Shown: in pieces, positions 43,154 to 52,509 of the stretch
How the letters are laid out: each line of letters opens with the position of its first letter
How positions within the stretch are numbered: position 1 is the first letter of the stretch
Assembly: GCA_019359445.1 (NCBI GenBank)
Contig: JAHHHJ010000003.1
Location: 248,001-312,000 of the forward strand
DNA length: 64,000 nt
Source: Kastovskya adunca ATA6-11-RM4
GTDB taxonomy: Bacteria; Cyanobacteriota; Cyanobacteriia; Cyanobacteriales; Coleofasciculaceae
Reading direction: 5' to 3'
The notes under the pieces: generated by a model
What the model was told of the DNA's origin: nothing
Seen by the model: the letters and a program-made list of their open reading frames with translations, nothing else
The model's database searches: none
Program-made: the position numbers and the translations under genes

Positions 43154-44344
43154 ATGCTAGTCTTTGAGTTCAAGACCTACGGCAAAACCCATCAATACCT
43201 AGCTATTGATGAAGCTATCCGCACGACACAGTTCATTCGTAATAGAGCAATTCGACTGTGGATAGAGGGTCAAGCCAAGTCATGGATTGAACTTTCTAGG
43301 CATTGCGCTCTACTTGCCAAAGAGTTTCCATTTGCCAACAAACTCAACTCAATGGCGCGACAAGCCGCCGCCGAACGAGCCTGGGCTGCCATCTCCAGAT
43401 TTTATGACAATTGTAGAAAAGGATTACCAGGTAAAAAAGGATTTCCGGCATTCCAGAAAGACTGCCGTTCTGTCGAGTACAAAACATCGGGCTGGAAGCT
43501 AGCCGTTGACCGCAAATCTATCACTTTTACAGATAAAAATGGTATCGGCAAACTCAAATTGAAAGGAACCCGTGACCTGCACTTTTATCAAATTGACCAA
43601 ATAAAACGGGTCAGATTAGTAAAACGTGCAGACGGTGTGTATGTCCAATTCTGTGTGTCAGTTGACCGTAAAGAAGTCGTGGAACCATCGGGGACTGCTA
43701 TAGGTTTAGACGTTGGACTCAAAGAGTACTACACCGACTCCAATGGAGTAACGGTTGAAAATCCTCGATTCCTTCGCCAGGGAGAGAAAGCTCTCAAACG
43801 TTCTCAACGACAAGTTTCACGAAAGGTAAAAGCTTCAAAAAATCGGGGCAAAGCTAGCTGTGTTCTTGGAAAGCACCACCTCAAGATAAGTAGACAGCGT
43901 AAAGACCATGCCGTTAAATTGGCAAGGTGCGTCATCACATCCAACGATGTAGTCGTCTATGAAGACTTGAGGATTAAACATTTGGTGAAGAATCACTCTC
44001 TCGCTAAGTCTATTAATGACGCATCTTGGTATCAGTTTCGGGTCTGGCTGGAATACTTTGGTAAAGTATTTGGTCGCATTACAGTTGCCGTTAATCCCGC
44101 CTATACAAGCCAAGAATGCTCTAGCTGCGGCACGATTGTGAAAAAGAGTCTGTCCACAAGAACCCATGTTTGTCAATGTGGATGTGTCTTGGACAGAGAT
44201 CATAACGCAGCCAGAAATATCCTTCGTCAGGGATTGGGTACGGTAGGGCATACCGGAACCTTCATGCTAGACATGAGCAACGCTTTGGGAGAATCGACCT
44301 CTACTTTGGTTGGAGCAATCCTGCCTAAGCAAGTTGGCTCGTAG
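43154..44344 (+). CDS. tnpB: TnpB RNA-guided nuclease of an IS200/IS605-family element
   Basis: This 396-residue protein has an intact RuvC-like nuclease: GLDVG with Asp186, YEDL with Glu270, and DRDHNAARN with Asp347/349. A zinc ribbon lies in between (Cys322, Cys325, Cys340, Cys342/344). TnpB is guided by an RNA made from the right end of the element and cuts DNA at the donor site. The ATG follows a strong GAGGGAGG. No TnpA transposase is encoded, so mobility would need help in trans. The right-end hairpin lies just after the stop. All catalytic residues look intact. Confidence 0.93.
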   Translation: MLVFEFKTYGKTHQYLAIDEAIRTTQFIRNRAIRLWIEGQAKSWIELSRHCALLAKEFPFANKLNSMARQAAAERAWAAISRFYDNCRKGLPGKKGFPAFQKDCRSVEYKTSGWKLAVDRKSITFTDKNGIGKLKLKGTRDLHFYQIDQIKRVRLVKRADGVYVQFCVSVDRKEVVEPSGTAIGLDVGLKEYYTDSNGVTVENPRFLRQGEKALKRSQRQVSRKVKASKNRGKASCVLGKHHLKISRQRKDHAVKLARCVITSNDVVVYEDLRIKHLVKNHSLAKSINDASWYQFRVWLEYFGKVFGRITVAVNPAYTSQECSSCGTIVKKSLSTRTHVCQCGCVLDRDHNAARNILRQGLGTVGHTGTFMLDMSNALGESTSTLVGAILPKQVGS

Positions 44345-44383
44345 ATTAAAGAATCCCCGTACCTTCAGGTCGGGGAGTGTCAA
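44345..44383 (+). mobile_element. Right-end hairpin of the TnpB element (probable guide RNA 3' scaffold)
   Basis: Immediately after the tnpB stop, CCCCG(T)ACCT/AGGT-CGGGG forms a strong hairpin (44355-44375) followed by AGTGTCAA. This is the typical right end of IS200/IS605-type elements in cyanobacteria. The omega RNA of TnpB is normally transcribed across the end of tnpB into this hairpin and beyond, with the guide taken from the flanking DNA (from about 44384). Confidence 0.75.
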
Positions 44384-44695
44384 ACTCTTATTTCCCCCGG
44401 TATGGGAGAAACATCAGGAGGAGTATTAACGATTAGGGTGAAGCCAGTCTTACGTGTCGCACTTCTAGGGCATGAATCGGTAGCAGTTGTCCGGCGCAAC
44501 TAACCTTTCCCTTTGGTATATCCTATCCTTTTGAGGCAAAGAAGAGAAGATGATTAGCTAATGGGGAGGAAAAACCCTAGCTAACTAAAAATAAATGCGG
44601 ATGACGCCAAATATCATCGACGTACATCCGCATTCATCTACAGCTAAGGCTTAAAAGTCAGGGAAGATTAAAAATTGTCAGTTGACAACTAGCCG
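44384..44695. other. Intergenic region between TnpB element and mltA
   Basis: No gene is seen. An inverted repeat, AATGCGGATG at 44594-44603 and CATCCGCATT at 44625-44634, gives a 10-bp perfect stem with a 21-base loop. It may end the mltA transcript, although no T tract follows on the minus strand. The first bases would be the guide sequence of the TnpB element. Confidence 0.5.
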
Positions 44696-45877
44696 TTATT
44701 GCTTGAGGAGTAGGTAGTAAAGTTCTCCGGTGTTGTTGACTACTCCAGCGCGATCGCCAGCAACTGCACCCGTCCCCATAAAGACATCGACACGTCCCGC
44801 CCCCCGAATTGCACTACCAGTGTCTTGATCTAAAACATAGCGATTGACTAAACGTGACTCTAGAAGCCCGTCAGTCGTCTGGTAGGGAAGACTCGTGCTA
44901 ATCAATGCCAGCGCACCGGGTGGCATCAAGGACTTATCCGTAGCGATCGAGCGTTCCGCCGTCACAGGGAGACTGAGACTCCCTGTAGCGGGTGCGCCGT
45001 TGGTTTCTCGGAAGAAGACAAAGCTTTTATTGCGGGGGAGATATTGATTGACTTCTTCAGGATGGGCGAGAAAGTACTCAATTAACACTGGAAGTGTCAA
45101 ACCTTCCAAGGGCAATTTCCCATCGTTTACCAATTCTCTACCAATGCTGCTGTAGGGATGACTAGTTTTGCCAGCGTAGCCGACACTCATCACGCTACCA
45201 TCAGGCATTTGCAAACGGGCAGAACCCTGAACGTGAACCAAAAAGGCTTCTAAGCGATCGCGCATCCAAACGAGTTCCTGCCCTTGCAGGCGGGTTTTTG
45301 TCCCAAAGCCATCTTCCCCTTCCAACTCAGCGCGAATTGGATGGGTATTTCCCCACCGAGAAAAGTCTTTGGGGACTCGATAAAGGGGATAGCGATACTC
45401 CGCTGTCCGCGTTCGACTCGCCGTATAAATGGGTTCAAAGTAACCCGTAAAGGAGACGGTTCCGCGCTCATCCTTGCCAACCGACTTGTACAAGACAAAT
45501 TCTCGGTTAACAGCGGCTTGTAGCTCGGCGGGAGAAGAGGAACCGACAACGAGCTGGCGGAAGCGTACTAAGGAACGACGAACGCGATCGCGCGTTATCC
45601 CTCCTACCGGAAGTTTCCGGTAGGCAGCCGCCGCCGTTGGCGTTCCCAAATAACGCAGACTGTGATCAATCGAGGTTAGTAGGGCTTGCCGATCTCCCGG
45701 TTTACCCGCACTTCCCCAGATTTGGTCATCAAACCCCCATTCCTTTAGTTCGCAATCGCTAACATTACAGGTTTCCTGGCTGATAGGACGCAGCGGTACA
45801 TCGGCAAGTACGACTTGACCCGATGTCACCAGCGCCACCCCCAAACCCAGGGAAAGCAAAGCAAGTACCTTTGTCAT
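44696..45877 (-). CDS. mltA: Membrane-bound lytic murein transglycosylase A (MltA) family
   Basis: This protein of about 393 residues has a signal peptide (KVLALLSLGLGVALVTSGQVVLA). The MltA domain follows (VSFTGYFEPIYTASRTRTAEYRYPLY), then the 3D domain near the C-terminus (VLDQDTGSAIRGAGRVDVFMGTG) with the catalytic and metal-like aspartates. The enzyme cuts peptidoglycan between N-acetylmuramic acid and N-acetylglucosamine, forming an anhydro product. I start at the ATG at 45877, which gives a normal signal peptide; the frame opens ten codons earlier at 45907. Confidence 0.92.
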   Translation of the reverse strand: MTKVLALLSLGLGVALVTSGQVVLADVPLRPISQETCNVSDCELKEWGFDDQIWGSAGKPGDRQALLTSIDHSLRYLGTPTAAAAYRKLPVGGITRDRVRRSLVRFRQLVVGSSSPAELQAAVNREFVLYKSVGKDERGTVSFTGYFEPIYTASRTRTAEYRYPLYRVPKDFSRWGNTHPIRAELEGEDGFGTKTRLQGQELVWMRDRLEAFLVHVQGSARLQMPDGSVMSVGYAGKTSHPYSSIGRELVNDGKLPLEGLTLPVLIEYFLAHPEEVNQYLPRNKSFVFFRETNGAPATGSLSLPVTAERSIATDKSLMPPGALALISTSLPYQTTDGLLESRLVNRYVLDQDTGSAIRGAGRVDVFMGTGAVAGDRAGVVNNTGELYYLLLKQ

Positions 45878-45979
45878 GAATCCAATCTTGTCTTGGTCAT
45901 TAGTCATCAGTCAGTAGTCAGCGATCCAAAAATCAACTGACAACTGACAAACGGTAAAGCCTGTTATCTGCAAAACCGT

Positions 45980-46231
45980 TTAGTAGCGTTCGACGCTACC
46001 AGCAAACAGAGGTTCCACTCGAATTGCTTCGACACAAGACGGACGTAGAACCATGTACTCGCCTTGAATATTTTTGATCGGCACGCTGATGAAGTCTGTA
46101 GAGGCAGCTTTTGGCATTAGCTCGCCGCTATACCACTTCTGAAACTCTTGAATTGTGGCAAAGCGTACTTCCTCCCGGTGACCACCGGACAGCAAAATAT
46201 AGACGGCGTACTCGTCTGGGGTTCTTGGCAT
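45980..46231 (-). CDS. Small conserved-looking cyanobacterial protein of unknown function
   Basis: This is an 83-residue protein, MPRTPDEYAVYILLSGGHREE..., with no signal peptide. Alternating beta and helix predictions suggest a compact alpha/beta fold. No family name is certain. The start is ATG at 46231. It lies between mltA and a repeat array on the same strand. Codon use is like that of its neighbours. Confidence 0.65.
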   Translation of the reverse strand: MPRTPDEYAVYILLSGGHREEVRFATIQEFQKWYSGELMPKAASTDFISVPIKNIQGEYMVLRPSCVEAIRVEPLFAGSVERY

Positions 46232-46314
46232 AGAAAATGATCCTTATCCTTAATCCATCCAGACCATTATCAGCGACCGCAAGGGGGAAAACCACTATCC
46301 CTGCAAATTTTGAT

Positions 46315-46475
46315 AAGTGCTGAGTCGGGGAGAAAGTATGTTCGGCGAAGCCGTGAAGGGAGGCGCTTAGTGAAGTATGAAGTATGAAGTATGAAAGGTA
46401 AGAGGTTCTTCCCTGCTCTCCTGCACCCCTGCACCCCTGCACCCCCGCTCCCCTGCACCCCTGCACCCCTACAAC
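46315..46475. repeat. Second copy of the composite short tandem repeat
   Basis: The order is the same as at 4.8-5.0 kb: a TGAGTCGGGGAGAAAGTATG word, then GAAGTATGAAGTATGAAG units and GGTAAGAGGTTC, then CTGCACCC units and CCCCGCTCCCC. A short dispersed repeat (TTCGGCGAAGCCGTGAAGG) is inserted after AAAGTATG. The array ends about a dozen bases before the stop of the 46.5 kb gene. Confidence 0.88.
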
Positions 46476-46486
46476 AAGCGGGGGAT

Positions 46487-47257
46487 CTAATTAGAAATAA
46501 CATTAAACCGCTGTAGCAGGGTTTCCAGTAGTGGCGGTAAAGTTTGGTGCAGTTCAGTCGCTGTTTTAAACCGCAACTGTTGGTAGTTGGGTAAGTCAAA
46601 AGGAAACTGTCCGGGCAGATCCGAGCGTTCCATTTGAGCCAGCAAAATTTGCTCAGAGCGCTTGCTCTGCAAGGCATAGCCTATTTCTACACAAACATTA
46701 GGACTGGGGATCAGTCGAGGGTTTTCGTTATCTAGTCGCACCACTGGGGTGCCATCGGCGACAAAGAGCAGACTCTTGCGGATTTTGCGTAGTGAGGTAC
46801 TGTTTAGCCGCATCGGGCCATCAATAGGGCGTCGAGATTCTTCTAGAGTTAGGGGCAAACGCGATCGCTGATTGATTCGCTCTAAGCAATCCTGCAATGT
46901 GTCACGCAGGGCAACACTCGAAGCGTTATATTCGCTTTGGGAGCAAAAGAACACAATCGGCTCTAGCTGCGCCATCACGTCTTGTTTGGTGAAGTAAATC
47001 TCGTGGCTAATTAAGTCAATATTGGAAACCGCATAGCCGCCGCTACCTTCAATATAAAACTCAACTGTTTCCCCTTCTAAATAACGTCCGAACCAGGCAG
47101 AGTTCTTAACATCCTGGCTCTCATCTAAAAAGTCAGCTCTCAAACCCGACTTGAGTAAGCTATTTTTGCTCAGACGCAAATCGTGGGGGCGTTTTTCCAG
47201 TTCTTTAATCGGTTCGTACTGCTGAAGATACCAAGCTTTGAGGGCAATGATGGCCAT
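46487..47257 (-). CDS. TIR-like / nucleoside-deoxyribosyltransferase-like protein
   Basis: This 256-residue protein carries a C-terminal motif pair, SPNVCVEIGYALQ and PFDLPNYQQLRF, preceded by a LLFVADGTP strand. These resemble the nucleotide-binding TIR-like and nucleoside 2-deoxyribosyltransferase folds, in which the Glu of the (V)E(I/L)GYA motif is catalytic. It may therefore bind or cleave a nucleotide such as NAD. The N-terminal ~95 residues are unknown. It is not next to a cyclase or other defence gene. The ATG at 47257 is clear. The assignment rests on short motifs. Confidence 0.55.
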   Translation of the reverse strand: MAIIALKAWYLQQYEPIKELEKRPHDLRLSKNSLLKSGLRADFLDESQDVKNSAWFGRYLEGETVEFYIEGSGGYAVSNIDLISHEIYFTKQDVMAQLEPIVFFCSQSEYNASSVALRDTLQDCLERINQRSRLPLTLEESRRPIDGPMRLNSTSLRKIRKSLLFVADGTPVVRLDNENPRLIPSPNVCVEIGYALQSKRSEQILLAQMERSDLPGQFPFDLPNYQQLRFKTATELHQTLPPLLETLLQRFNVISN

Positions 47258-47320
47258 GATGTCTTACCAGGTTGCACGGCATCGGTAATGCCCAAGTGCA
47301 AAAATTCCTAAACCTGGATA

Positions 47321-47695
47321 TTAGCAGTAAGCGGTAATATCTTCACCACATTCATCTGCCAAATAGCACAATGCTCGAAAACGTAAAGCCACTACTTCGT
47401 CATAAAGGGGATTGAGCTTGCACATCGGCGGAATGTGGAACAATGTGCGACCAAAGAGCTTAACATCGCGCTCAAAAGGACACTGAGCGGGGATCGCTTG
47501 GCAAAGGCGGTGTGCAAGTTTAGGACTGCTGACTTCGATTTTGTCTAGCCACTGTTTGGCAGGCTGCAGCCACTTAATGGTTCTTTTCGGTTTGAGAGGA
47601 TTCGCTTGGGCTTTTTGCTGTATCGCCGTCTCTGGATATACCCAAACACTGCTTACAAGAGCTAGATTCTTTACTGTATACTCGGATACACTCAT
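47321..47695 (-). CDS. Mo-dependent nitrogenase C-terminal domain protein
   Basis: This protein of about 124 residues carries the cyanobacterial Mo-nitro_C domain: IPAQCPFERDVKLFGRTLFHIPPMCKLNPLYDEVVALRFRALCYLADECGED. Despite its name, the domain is widespread in cyanobacteria and its role is unclear. Four cysteines occur in the domain. I choose the ATG at 47695, with AGGAAA nine bases upstream; the frame extends to 47788. It lies upstream of the TIR-like gene on the same strand with a short gap. Confidence 0.85.
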   Translation of the reverse strand: MSVSEYTVKNLALVSSVWVYPETAIQQKAQANPLKPKRTIKWLQPAKQWLDKIEVSSPKLAHRLCQAIPAQCPFERDVKLFGRTLFHIPPMCKLNPLYDEVVALRFRALCYLADECGEDITAYC

Positions 47696-48426
47696 GATTC
47701 TTTTCCTGTGCTCGGCAAAAGCAAATTGGATTATCTGTAACTTACCTACAACCGCTTGGTAGCTCATACCGGATTGCCTGCGGTACATTTTTTTGGGAAA
47801 TCCCCGCAGGAAAGCAGGCGCTTCCTAGCTATCTAGAAGAGCGGAGATTTGTTGCTATTGCAGATATTGTGGTTCTGTAGGTTTAACCCTGTAACAAATT
47901 GGCTAAGTAGGCGTTGCATTCAGCAACCGATCTTGAACCTGTATTTGTTGAGCGGAGTTATCGCGAAGGAGAGCAGCACTGGCAAAGGAAAAAATTTAAA
48001 CTGATGGCAGAAAATGTAAAACCGTATTTATCGAAACTTGTAAATCCAGACTGCCTACTTTTATGTTGACTGAAACGGCAAAGACTGCGCGTGGGCAATC
48101 TCACGGAAGTTTTGTTAACTTAGCGCAACATTTCAGTGACAACACTTAACAGGATAACCGATTACCTTGGAAAACTGCACAAAATAAAAGACTGACTTTG
48201 ACGGCAGGATGTTTCTACCCTTTGTCAGTCAGTCTTTTTGGGAATTGAGGAATAGTGAATGGGGAGGGATGAAGCCTGAAGAGTGGGGGCTTTTTTAGAG
48301 AAGCACGGCTGATTTCACCCTGGGTTTCGAGAGAGCCGTGCTAATCAGCGAAGCCTCTTGAAGGGTATACACCTTTCCCCCGTTCGGCTGAGCTCACGGC
48401 CGAAGCCTTCACCCCTCACTCTCCAT
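47696..48426. other. Long intergenic region between the Mo-nitro_C gene and rnj
   Basis: No gene is seen in about 730 bases. It holds the rnj terminator near 48.2 kb and, at about 48,380-48,415, a palindromic repeat (TTCGGCTGAGCTCACGGCCGAA) of the dispersed cyanobacterial type. The leftward promoter of the Mo-nitro_C gene should lie near 47.7-47.9 kb. Confidence 0.5.
48186..48238 (-). terminator. Probable rho-independent terminator of rnj
   Basis: AAAAGACTGAC and GTCAGTCTTTT form a perfect 11-bp stem. On the minus strand the hairpin ends in GTCTTTTATTTTG, a usable U tract. It lies about 190 bases after the rnj stop codon, so it probably ends that transcript. It could work in both directions. 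Confidence 0.75.
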
Positions 48427-50184
48427 CTAAGAAGCCACTTTCGCAGTAGAGCGACGGCGTCTTCCTGGTGTCTTCGCCGGGGGTTCTTCTGGATTTTGCA
48501 GTAAGAAGATAACTAAGGGACGGCTTTGCAGTTCGCGACGAGTCAGGCGCTGGATATCGCCTTCAATCTGCGTTCTTAAGCCTACCCAGTCAACATCTAC
48601 TCCTTGACTGTCAATGGACTTGGCAAATTCTGTCCAGCGATCGCGTAATGTTCCGTCAATAGCTTTAATCACCAATTGCTGTAAAAGCGTCCGCTCCGCA
48701 GTGGAGACGACCCCCCGTAGGTGAACTTCTGGCTTGGCAAGCAGTTTGCCTTCCCAATCTATCGCCGCCGCAACGGTAACGACACCATCTTCTGCCAATT
48801 GCTGACGGTCTTTAACGATATTGTCGTGGACAATGCCATTTCTATCGACCAATTCAATGCCCGATGGTACTTGACCCGTGACCCCCATACTCTCTGGAGT
48901 AATTGCAACAACGTCACCGTTATTGATAATTACGGTATTTTCCTCCGGGATACCCATACTCTGCGCTATCTTCGAGTGCTGAACCAGCATCCGGTGTTCG
49001 CCGTGTACGGGGATGAAGAACTTTGGTCGAGTCAAGGCAATCATTAACTTCTGGTCTTCCTGAGAACCGTGACCCGATACGTGAATTCCGTGATGGCGAC
49101 CGTAAATGACGTTCGCGCCCTGGATCATCAGTTTGTCAATGGTATTGACCACGGCTATCGTATTACCCGGAATCGGATTTGCCGAGAACACGACTGTATC
49201 GCCCTTACGGATTTTGACTTGTCGGTGTTCACCATTGGCAATGCGTGTCATCGCTGCCAAGGTTTCGCCTTGAGAACCCGTTGACAGAATCAAAACCTTT
49301 TCATCCGGTAGATTCTGAACCGCGTGCAACGGCTCAAATAAGTTATCCGGACACTTGATATACCCTAAGTTGCGAGCATGGGCGATGACATTTAGCATTG
49401 AGCGACCGACTACAGCCACAACGCGATTGTGCTTCTGTGCTAGTTGCAAAATCATATTGACCCGATGCACGGAAGACGCAAAGGTTGTCACCAGCAATCG
49501 TCCTGATGCTTGGGAAAAGACACGGTCAAGATTCGGATACACCGAGCGTTCGGAAGGGGTATGTCCGGGAACTTCCGCATTAGTGGAATCGCTAATCAAA
49601 CACAACACGCCTTTTTCGCCATGTTCTGCCAAGCGCTGAAGGTCGAAGAACTCCCCATCAACGGGGGTATGGTCAATCTTGAAGTCGCCTGTATGGATCA
49701 CCACGCCTACAGGTGTATGAATGGCGATGGTGAAGCTATCCGCGATTGAGTGGGTATTGCGAATAAATTCTACGACGAACGATTCTCCAATACGCACTGT
49801 TTCACGAGGAGCAACGGTACGGAGTTTAGTACGGTTGGTAACCCCAGCTTCGTCTAACTTGCCTGCGAGCAATGCCATTGCTAAACGCGGACCATAGATA
49901 ACGGGAATCTCAAATTGCTTCAAGTGATAAGCAATGCCGCCGATATGGTCTTCATGACCATGGGTGACAATCATACCCTTGATTTTGTGACGATTTTCCC
50001 GCAGGTAGGTCATGTCAGGCAGAACGATATTGATCCCATGCATGTCTTCATTGGGAAAAGCAATTCCTGCATCTAAGAGAATGATCTCGTCGTTGAACTC
50101 AAATACGCAGGTATTTTTGCCAATTTCGTGCAATCCGCCTAGGGGAATTACTTTCAGTGCTGGAGAAGATTTACCTTTACTCAT
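48427..50184 (-). CDS. rnj: Ribonuclease J (RNase J)
   Basis: This 585-residue protein has a metallo-beta-lactamase domain with the zinc motif THGHEDHIGG at about residues 74-83, HTGDFKIDHTPVDG, and the beta-CASP domain (STGSQGETLAAMTRIA, then PVHGEHRMLVQH). This is RNase J, which has both 5'-to-3' exonuclease and endonuclease activity on mRNA and is essential in most cyanobacteria. The C-terminal domain ends in a basic tail (GRRRRSTAKVAS). It follows asd and dapA, an order common in cyanobacteria. The ATG at 50184 follows CGAAGGAGG. Confidence 0.96.
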   Translation of the reverse strand: MSKGKSSPALKVIPLGGLHEIGKNTCVFEFNDEIILLDAGIAFPNEDMHGINIVLPDMTYLRENRHKIKGMIVTHGHEDHIGGIAYHLKQFEIPVIYGPRLAMALLAGKLDEAGVTNRTKLRTVAPRETVRIGESFVVEFIRNTHSIADSFTIAIHTPVGVVIHTGDFKIDHTPVDGEFFDLQRLAEHGEKGVLCLISDSTNAEVPGHTPSERSVYPNLDRVFSQASGRLLVTTFASSVHRVNMILQLAQKHNRVVAVVGRSMLNVIAHARNLGYIKCPDNLFEPLHAVQNLPDEKVLILSTGSQGETLAAMTRIANGEHRQVKIRKGDTVVFSANPIPGNTIAVVNTIDKLMIQGANVIYGRHHGIHVSGHGSQEDQKLMIALTRPKFFIPVHGEHRMLVQHSKIAQSMGIPEENTVIINNGDVVAITPESMGVTGQVPSGIELVDRNGIVHDNIVKDRQQLAEDGVVTVAAAIDWEGKLLAKPEVHLRGVVSTAERTLLQQLVIKAIDGTLRDRWTEFAKSIDSQGVDVDWVGLRTQIEGDIQRLTRRELQSRPLVIFLLQNPEEPPAKTPGRRRRSTAKVAS

Positions 50185-50505
50185 TTGCCTCCTTCGAGGA
50201 TAAATTCACTAACAAAACAAACTGGAAAATTGCAATTTAGTTGCATCTAATAAAAACTTAAAAACTTGTTGATTCAGTTTTCACCGCATCAAAAACGACC
50301 TCTTTGTCAGGTGCTTTTAGTAGTTAGCTTGTTGGGCATTAGAGAAAAAACACGCCCAGCTTGATTTTGAGCTAACTTATCTATGCCATCCTACCCAAGG
50401 TATATTCCCAAGCCTCTCAGAAGAATAGGTCAGTAGTAAATAGTCAGGAATGAAGCATAAATTGAAGATATTTAGCTTTTTTAAGACTGCGTACACCTTA
50501 ATTAT
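50185..50505. other. Intergenic region between dapA and rnj
   Basis: These 321 bases are A/T-rich without an obvious gene or hairpin. The length and base make-up suggest that rnj has its own promoter in addition to read-through from dapA, but no promoter can be assigned with confidence. Confidence 0.4.
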
Positions 50506-51393
50506 TTAAAGTAATGAAAGTTCAGTTAATACCGCCTCTAACATTGGTTTCAAGTTATCTGGCAGTCCGCACAATGGTAAACGAGTCGAACCAACATCCC
50601 AACCTTGCATTGCTAAAGCTGCTTTTAAGGGAATGGGGTTAGCTGTACAAAACAGAGCTTGAAATAAGGGAAATAATTTCAGGTGAATCTCTGTTGCTAG
50701 TTGAGTTTTCCCAGATTCAAAGGCTTGAATCATTTGTTGCAACTGGGAACCCACGAGATGACTAGCAACGCTCACAACTCCTGTTCCTCCTACTGCCAAT
50801 ATAGGAAGAGAGAGGGAATCATCCCCAGAGTAAATCTGGAACTCTGATGGCGTCTGACGCCGGATCTCACTTACTTGATTGAGGTCGCCGCTTGCTTCTT
50901 TGATTGCTACGATACTGGGGATTGATGCTAGTCGGGCAACGGTTTCTGGTAGCAGGTTTTGACCTGTGCGACCGGGTACGTTGTAGAGCATCAGGGGCAA
51001 GTCTGGAACAGCAGTGGCGATCTCTTGAAAATGTTGGTACAGCCCTGCCTGGGGTGGCTTGTTGTAATAAGGAACGACTTGTAGCGAACCATCTAGTCCT
51101 ATTTTAGCGGCTTTTTGGGTTGCCGCGATCGCTTCTGCCGTAGAATTTGACCCTGTACCCGCCATCACCTTGGCTTTACCGCTGACCGCTTTTTGAACAA
51201 CCTGAAAGAGCTGATATTCCTCATCCCAAGTCAATGTCGGCGATTCTCCCGTCGTGCCACACACCACCAACGTGTCTGACCCATTTTCCACTAAATACGC
51301 TGATAATTTTTCGACACATTCATAATTGACACTACCGTCTTCCTTAAACGGCGTGATCATCGCCGTCAGCACACGTCCAAAATTGACCGCCAC
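50506..51393 (-). CDS. dapA: 4-hydroxy-tetrahydrodipicolinate synthase (DapA)
   Basis: This 295-residue enzyme condenses pyruvate with aspartate semialdehyde, the first step of the lysine/diaminopimelate branch. Visible features are [11 protein letters not shown] (substrate loop), the active-site Tyr in [12 protein letters not shown], and the Schiff-base Lys in [12 protein letters not shown]. The start is the GTG at 51393, nine bases after AAGGAGG; the frame continues to 51414 but the ribosome site decides against it. The gene lies directly downstream of asd, whose product is its substrate maker. Confidence 0.97.
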   Translation of the reverse strand: MAVNFGRVLTAMITPFKEDGSVNYECVEKLSAYLVENGSDTLVVCGTTGESPTLTWDEEYQLFQVVQKAVSGKAKVMAGTGSNSTAEAIAATQKAAKIGLDGSLQVVPYYNKPPQAGLYQHFQEIATAVPDLPLMLYNVPGRTGQNLLPETVARLASIPSIVAIKEASGDLNQVSEIRRQTPSEFQIYSGDDSLSLPILAVGGTGVVSVASHLVGSQLQQMIQAFESGKTQLATEIHLKLFPLFQALFCTANPIPLKAALAMQGWDVGSTRLPLCGLPDNLKPMLEAVLTELSLL

Positions 51394-51456
51394 ACGCTCA
51401 CTCCTCCTTAGCAAATTGTTTTCGGCTGGTTTGACTGACCGGACTTTTGATAATTA

Positions 51457-52509
51457 TTACGAAACTGCCGCCGTGGGTTGCAACAAGTTTTGTTTCACCA
51501 ACAACTCAGCAATTTGCACCGCATTCAAAGCTGCACCCTTGCGGATTTGATCGCCACTTAGCCAAAGTTCTAAGCCACAGGGATGAGAGATGTCTTGGCG
51601 AATCCGACCAACCAACACTTCGTCACGACCTGTTGCCTCTACTGGCATGGGGAAATAGTTGGCTTGCCAGTCTTCCACCAATTTGACGCCGTTCGCCTTG
51701 GCTAACGCTTCCCGCGCTGTTGCTACTGGTAAGGGTTCTACAAATTCTAGATTAATTGCTTCTGAGTGCGCTCGTAGTACAGGAACCCGTACGCAAGTAG
51801 CTGATACCCGTAACTCCGTTACACCAAATATTTTGCGGGTTTCATTAACCATTTTCATTTCTTCTTCACAGTACCCCTGGTCATTTAATGGGGAATTGTG
51901 GGGAAATAAGTTAAATGCCAACGGATAAGGAAAGATTTCCGGAGTCGGGGATTTCCCATTCAAGATGTCTTGTGATTGGGTTTTGACTTCTTCCATTGCC
52001 CTTGCCCCTGCACCACTTGCTGATTGATAAGTGGCGACAACGATCCGCTTGATCGGCTGCAACTGATACAACGGCCAAACCGCCACTGCCATCAAAATTG
52101 TCGTGCAGTTGGGGTTAGCGATAATTCCCCGATGCTGCGCCGCTGCTTGAGGATTGACCTCTGGCACAATCAACGGGATCTGGGGGTCTAAGCGAAAGGC
52201 ACTGGAGTTATCAATAAATACCGCGCCACTTGCTACCGCTTTTTCTGCCCAGACTTTCGAGGTAGAACCGCCAGCGGAAGCAAGGACTAAATCCACATCT
52301 TCAAAAGAATGATCATCGACCACTTCCACCTGCAGTTGTTTGCCTTTGAACGGCAGATAGCTACCTGCCGAGCGAGGGGAAGCTAGCAACTTTAACTGTG
52401 AGACAGGGAAGTTCCGAGTTTCTAGTAATTCGATCAGTTCTGTGCCTACGGCACCAGTTGCGCCTAATATGGCAACGCGAAATCCTGCGGTCAAATTGTT
52501 ATCCTCCAC
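51457..52509 (-). CDS. asd: Aspartate-semialdehyde dehydrogenase (Asd)
   Basis: This 350-residue enzyme reduces aspartyl phosphate to aspartate semialdehyde with NADPH, feeding lysine, threonine and methionine synthesis. It has the Rossmann loop AILGATGAVGTEL, the catalytic Cys in ANPNCTTILMAV, and the catalytic histidine region VPVLRAHSEAINLEF. ATG at 52509. It is the first gene of the asd-dapA pair and is divergent from tig. Confidence 0.97.
   Translation of the reverse strand: MEDNNLTAGFRVAILGATGAVGTELIELLETRNFPVSQLKLLASPRSAGSYLPFKGKQLQVEVVDDHSFEDVDLVLASAGGSTSKVWAEKAVASGAVFIDNSSAFRLDPQIPLIVPEVNPQAAAQHRGIIANPNCTTILMAVAVWPLYQLQPIKRIVVATYQSASGAGARAMEEVKTQSQDILNGKSPTPEIFPYPLAFNLFPHNSPLNDQGYCEEEMKMVNETRKIFGVTELRVSATCVRVPVLRAHSEAINLEFVEPLPVATAREALAKANGVKLVEDWQANYFPMPVEATGRDEVLVGRIRQDISHPCGLELWLSGDQIRKGAALNAVQIAELLVKQNLLQPTAAVS

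Noticed and set aside
47321-47695. Nitrogenase component
   Set aside because: The Mo-nitro_C domain occurs in many cyanobacteria that lack nitrogenase, and no nif genes are present here.
48001-48070. A 21-codon frame starting MAENVKPYLSK
   Set aside because: Too short, no ribosome site and no membrane or other signature.
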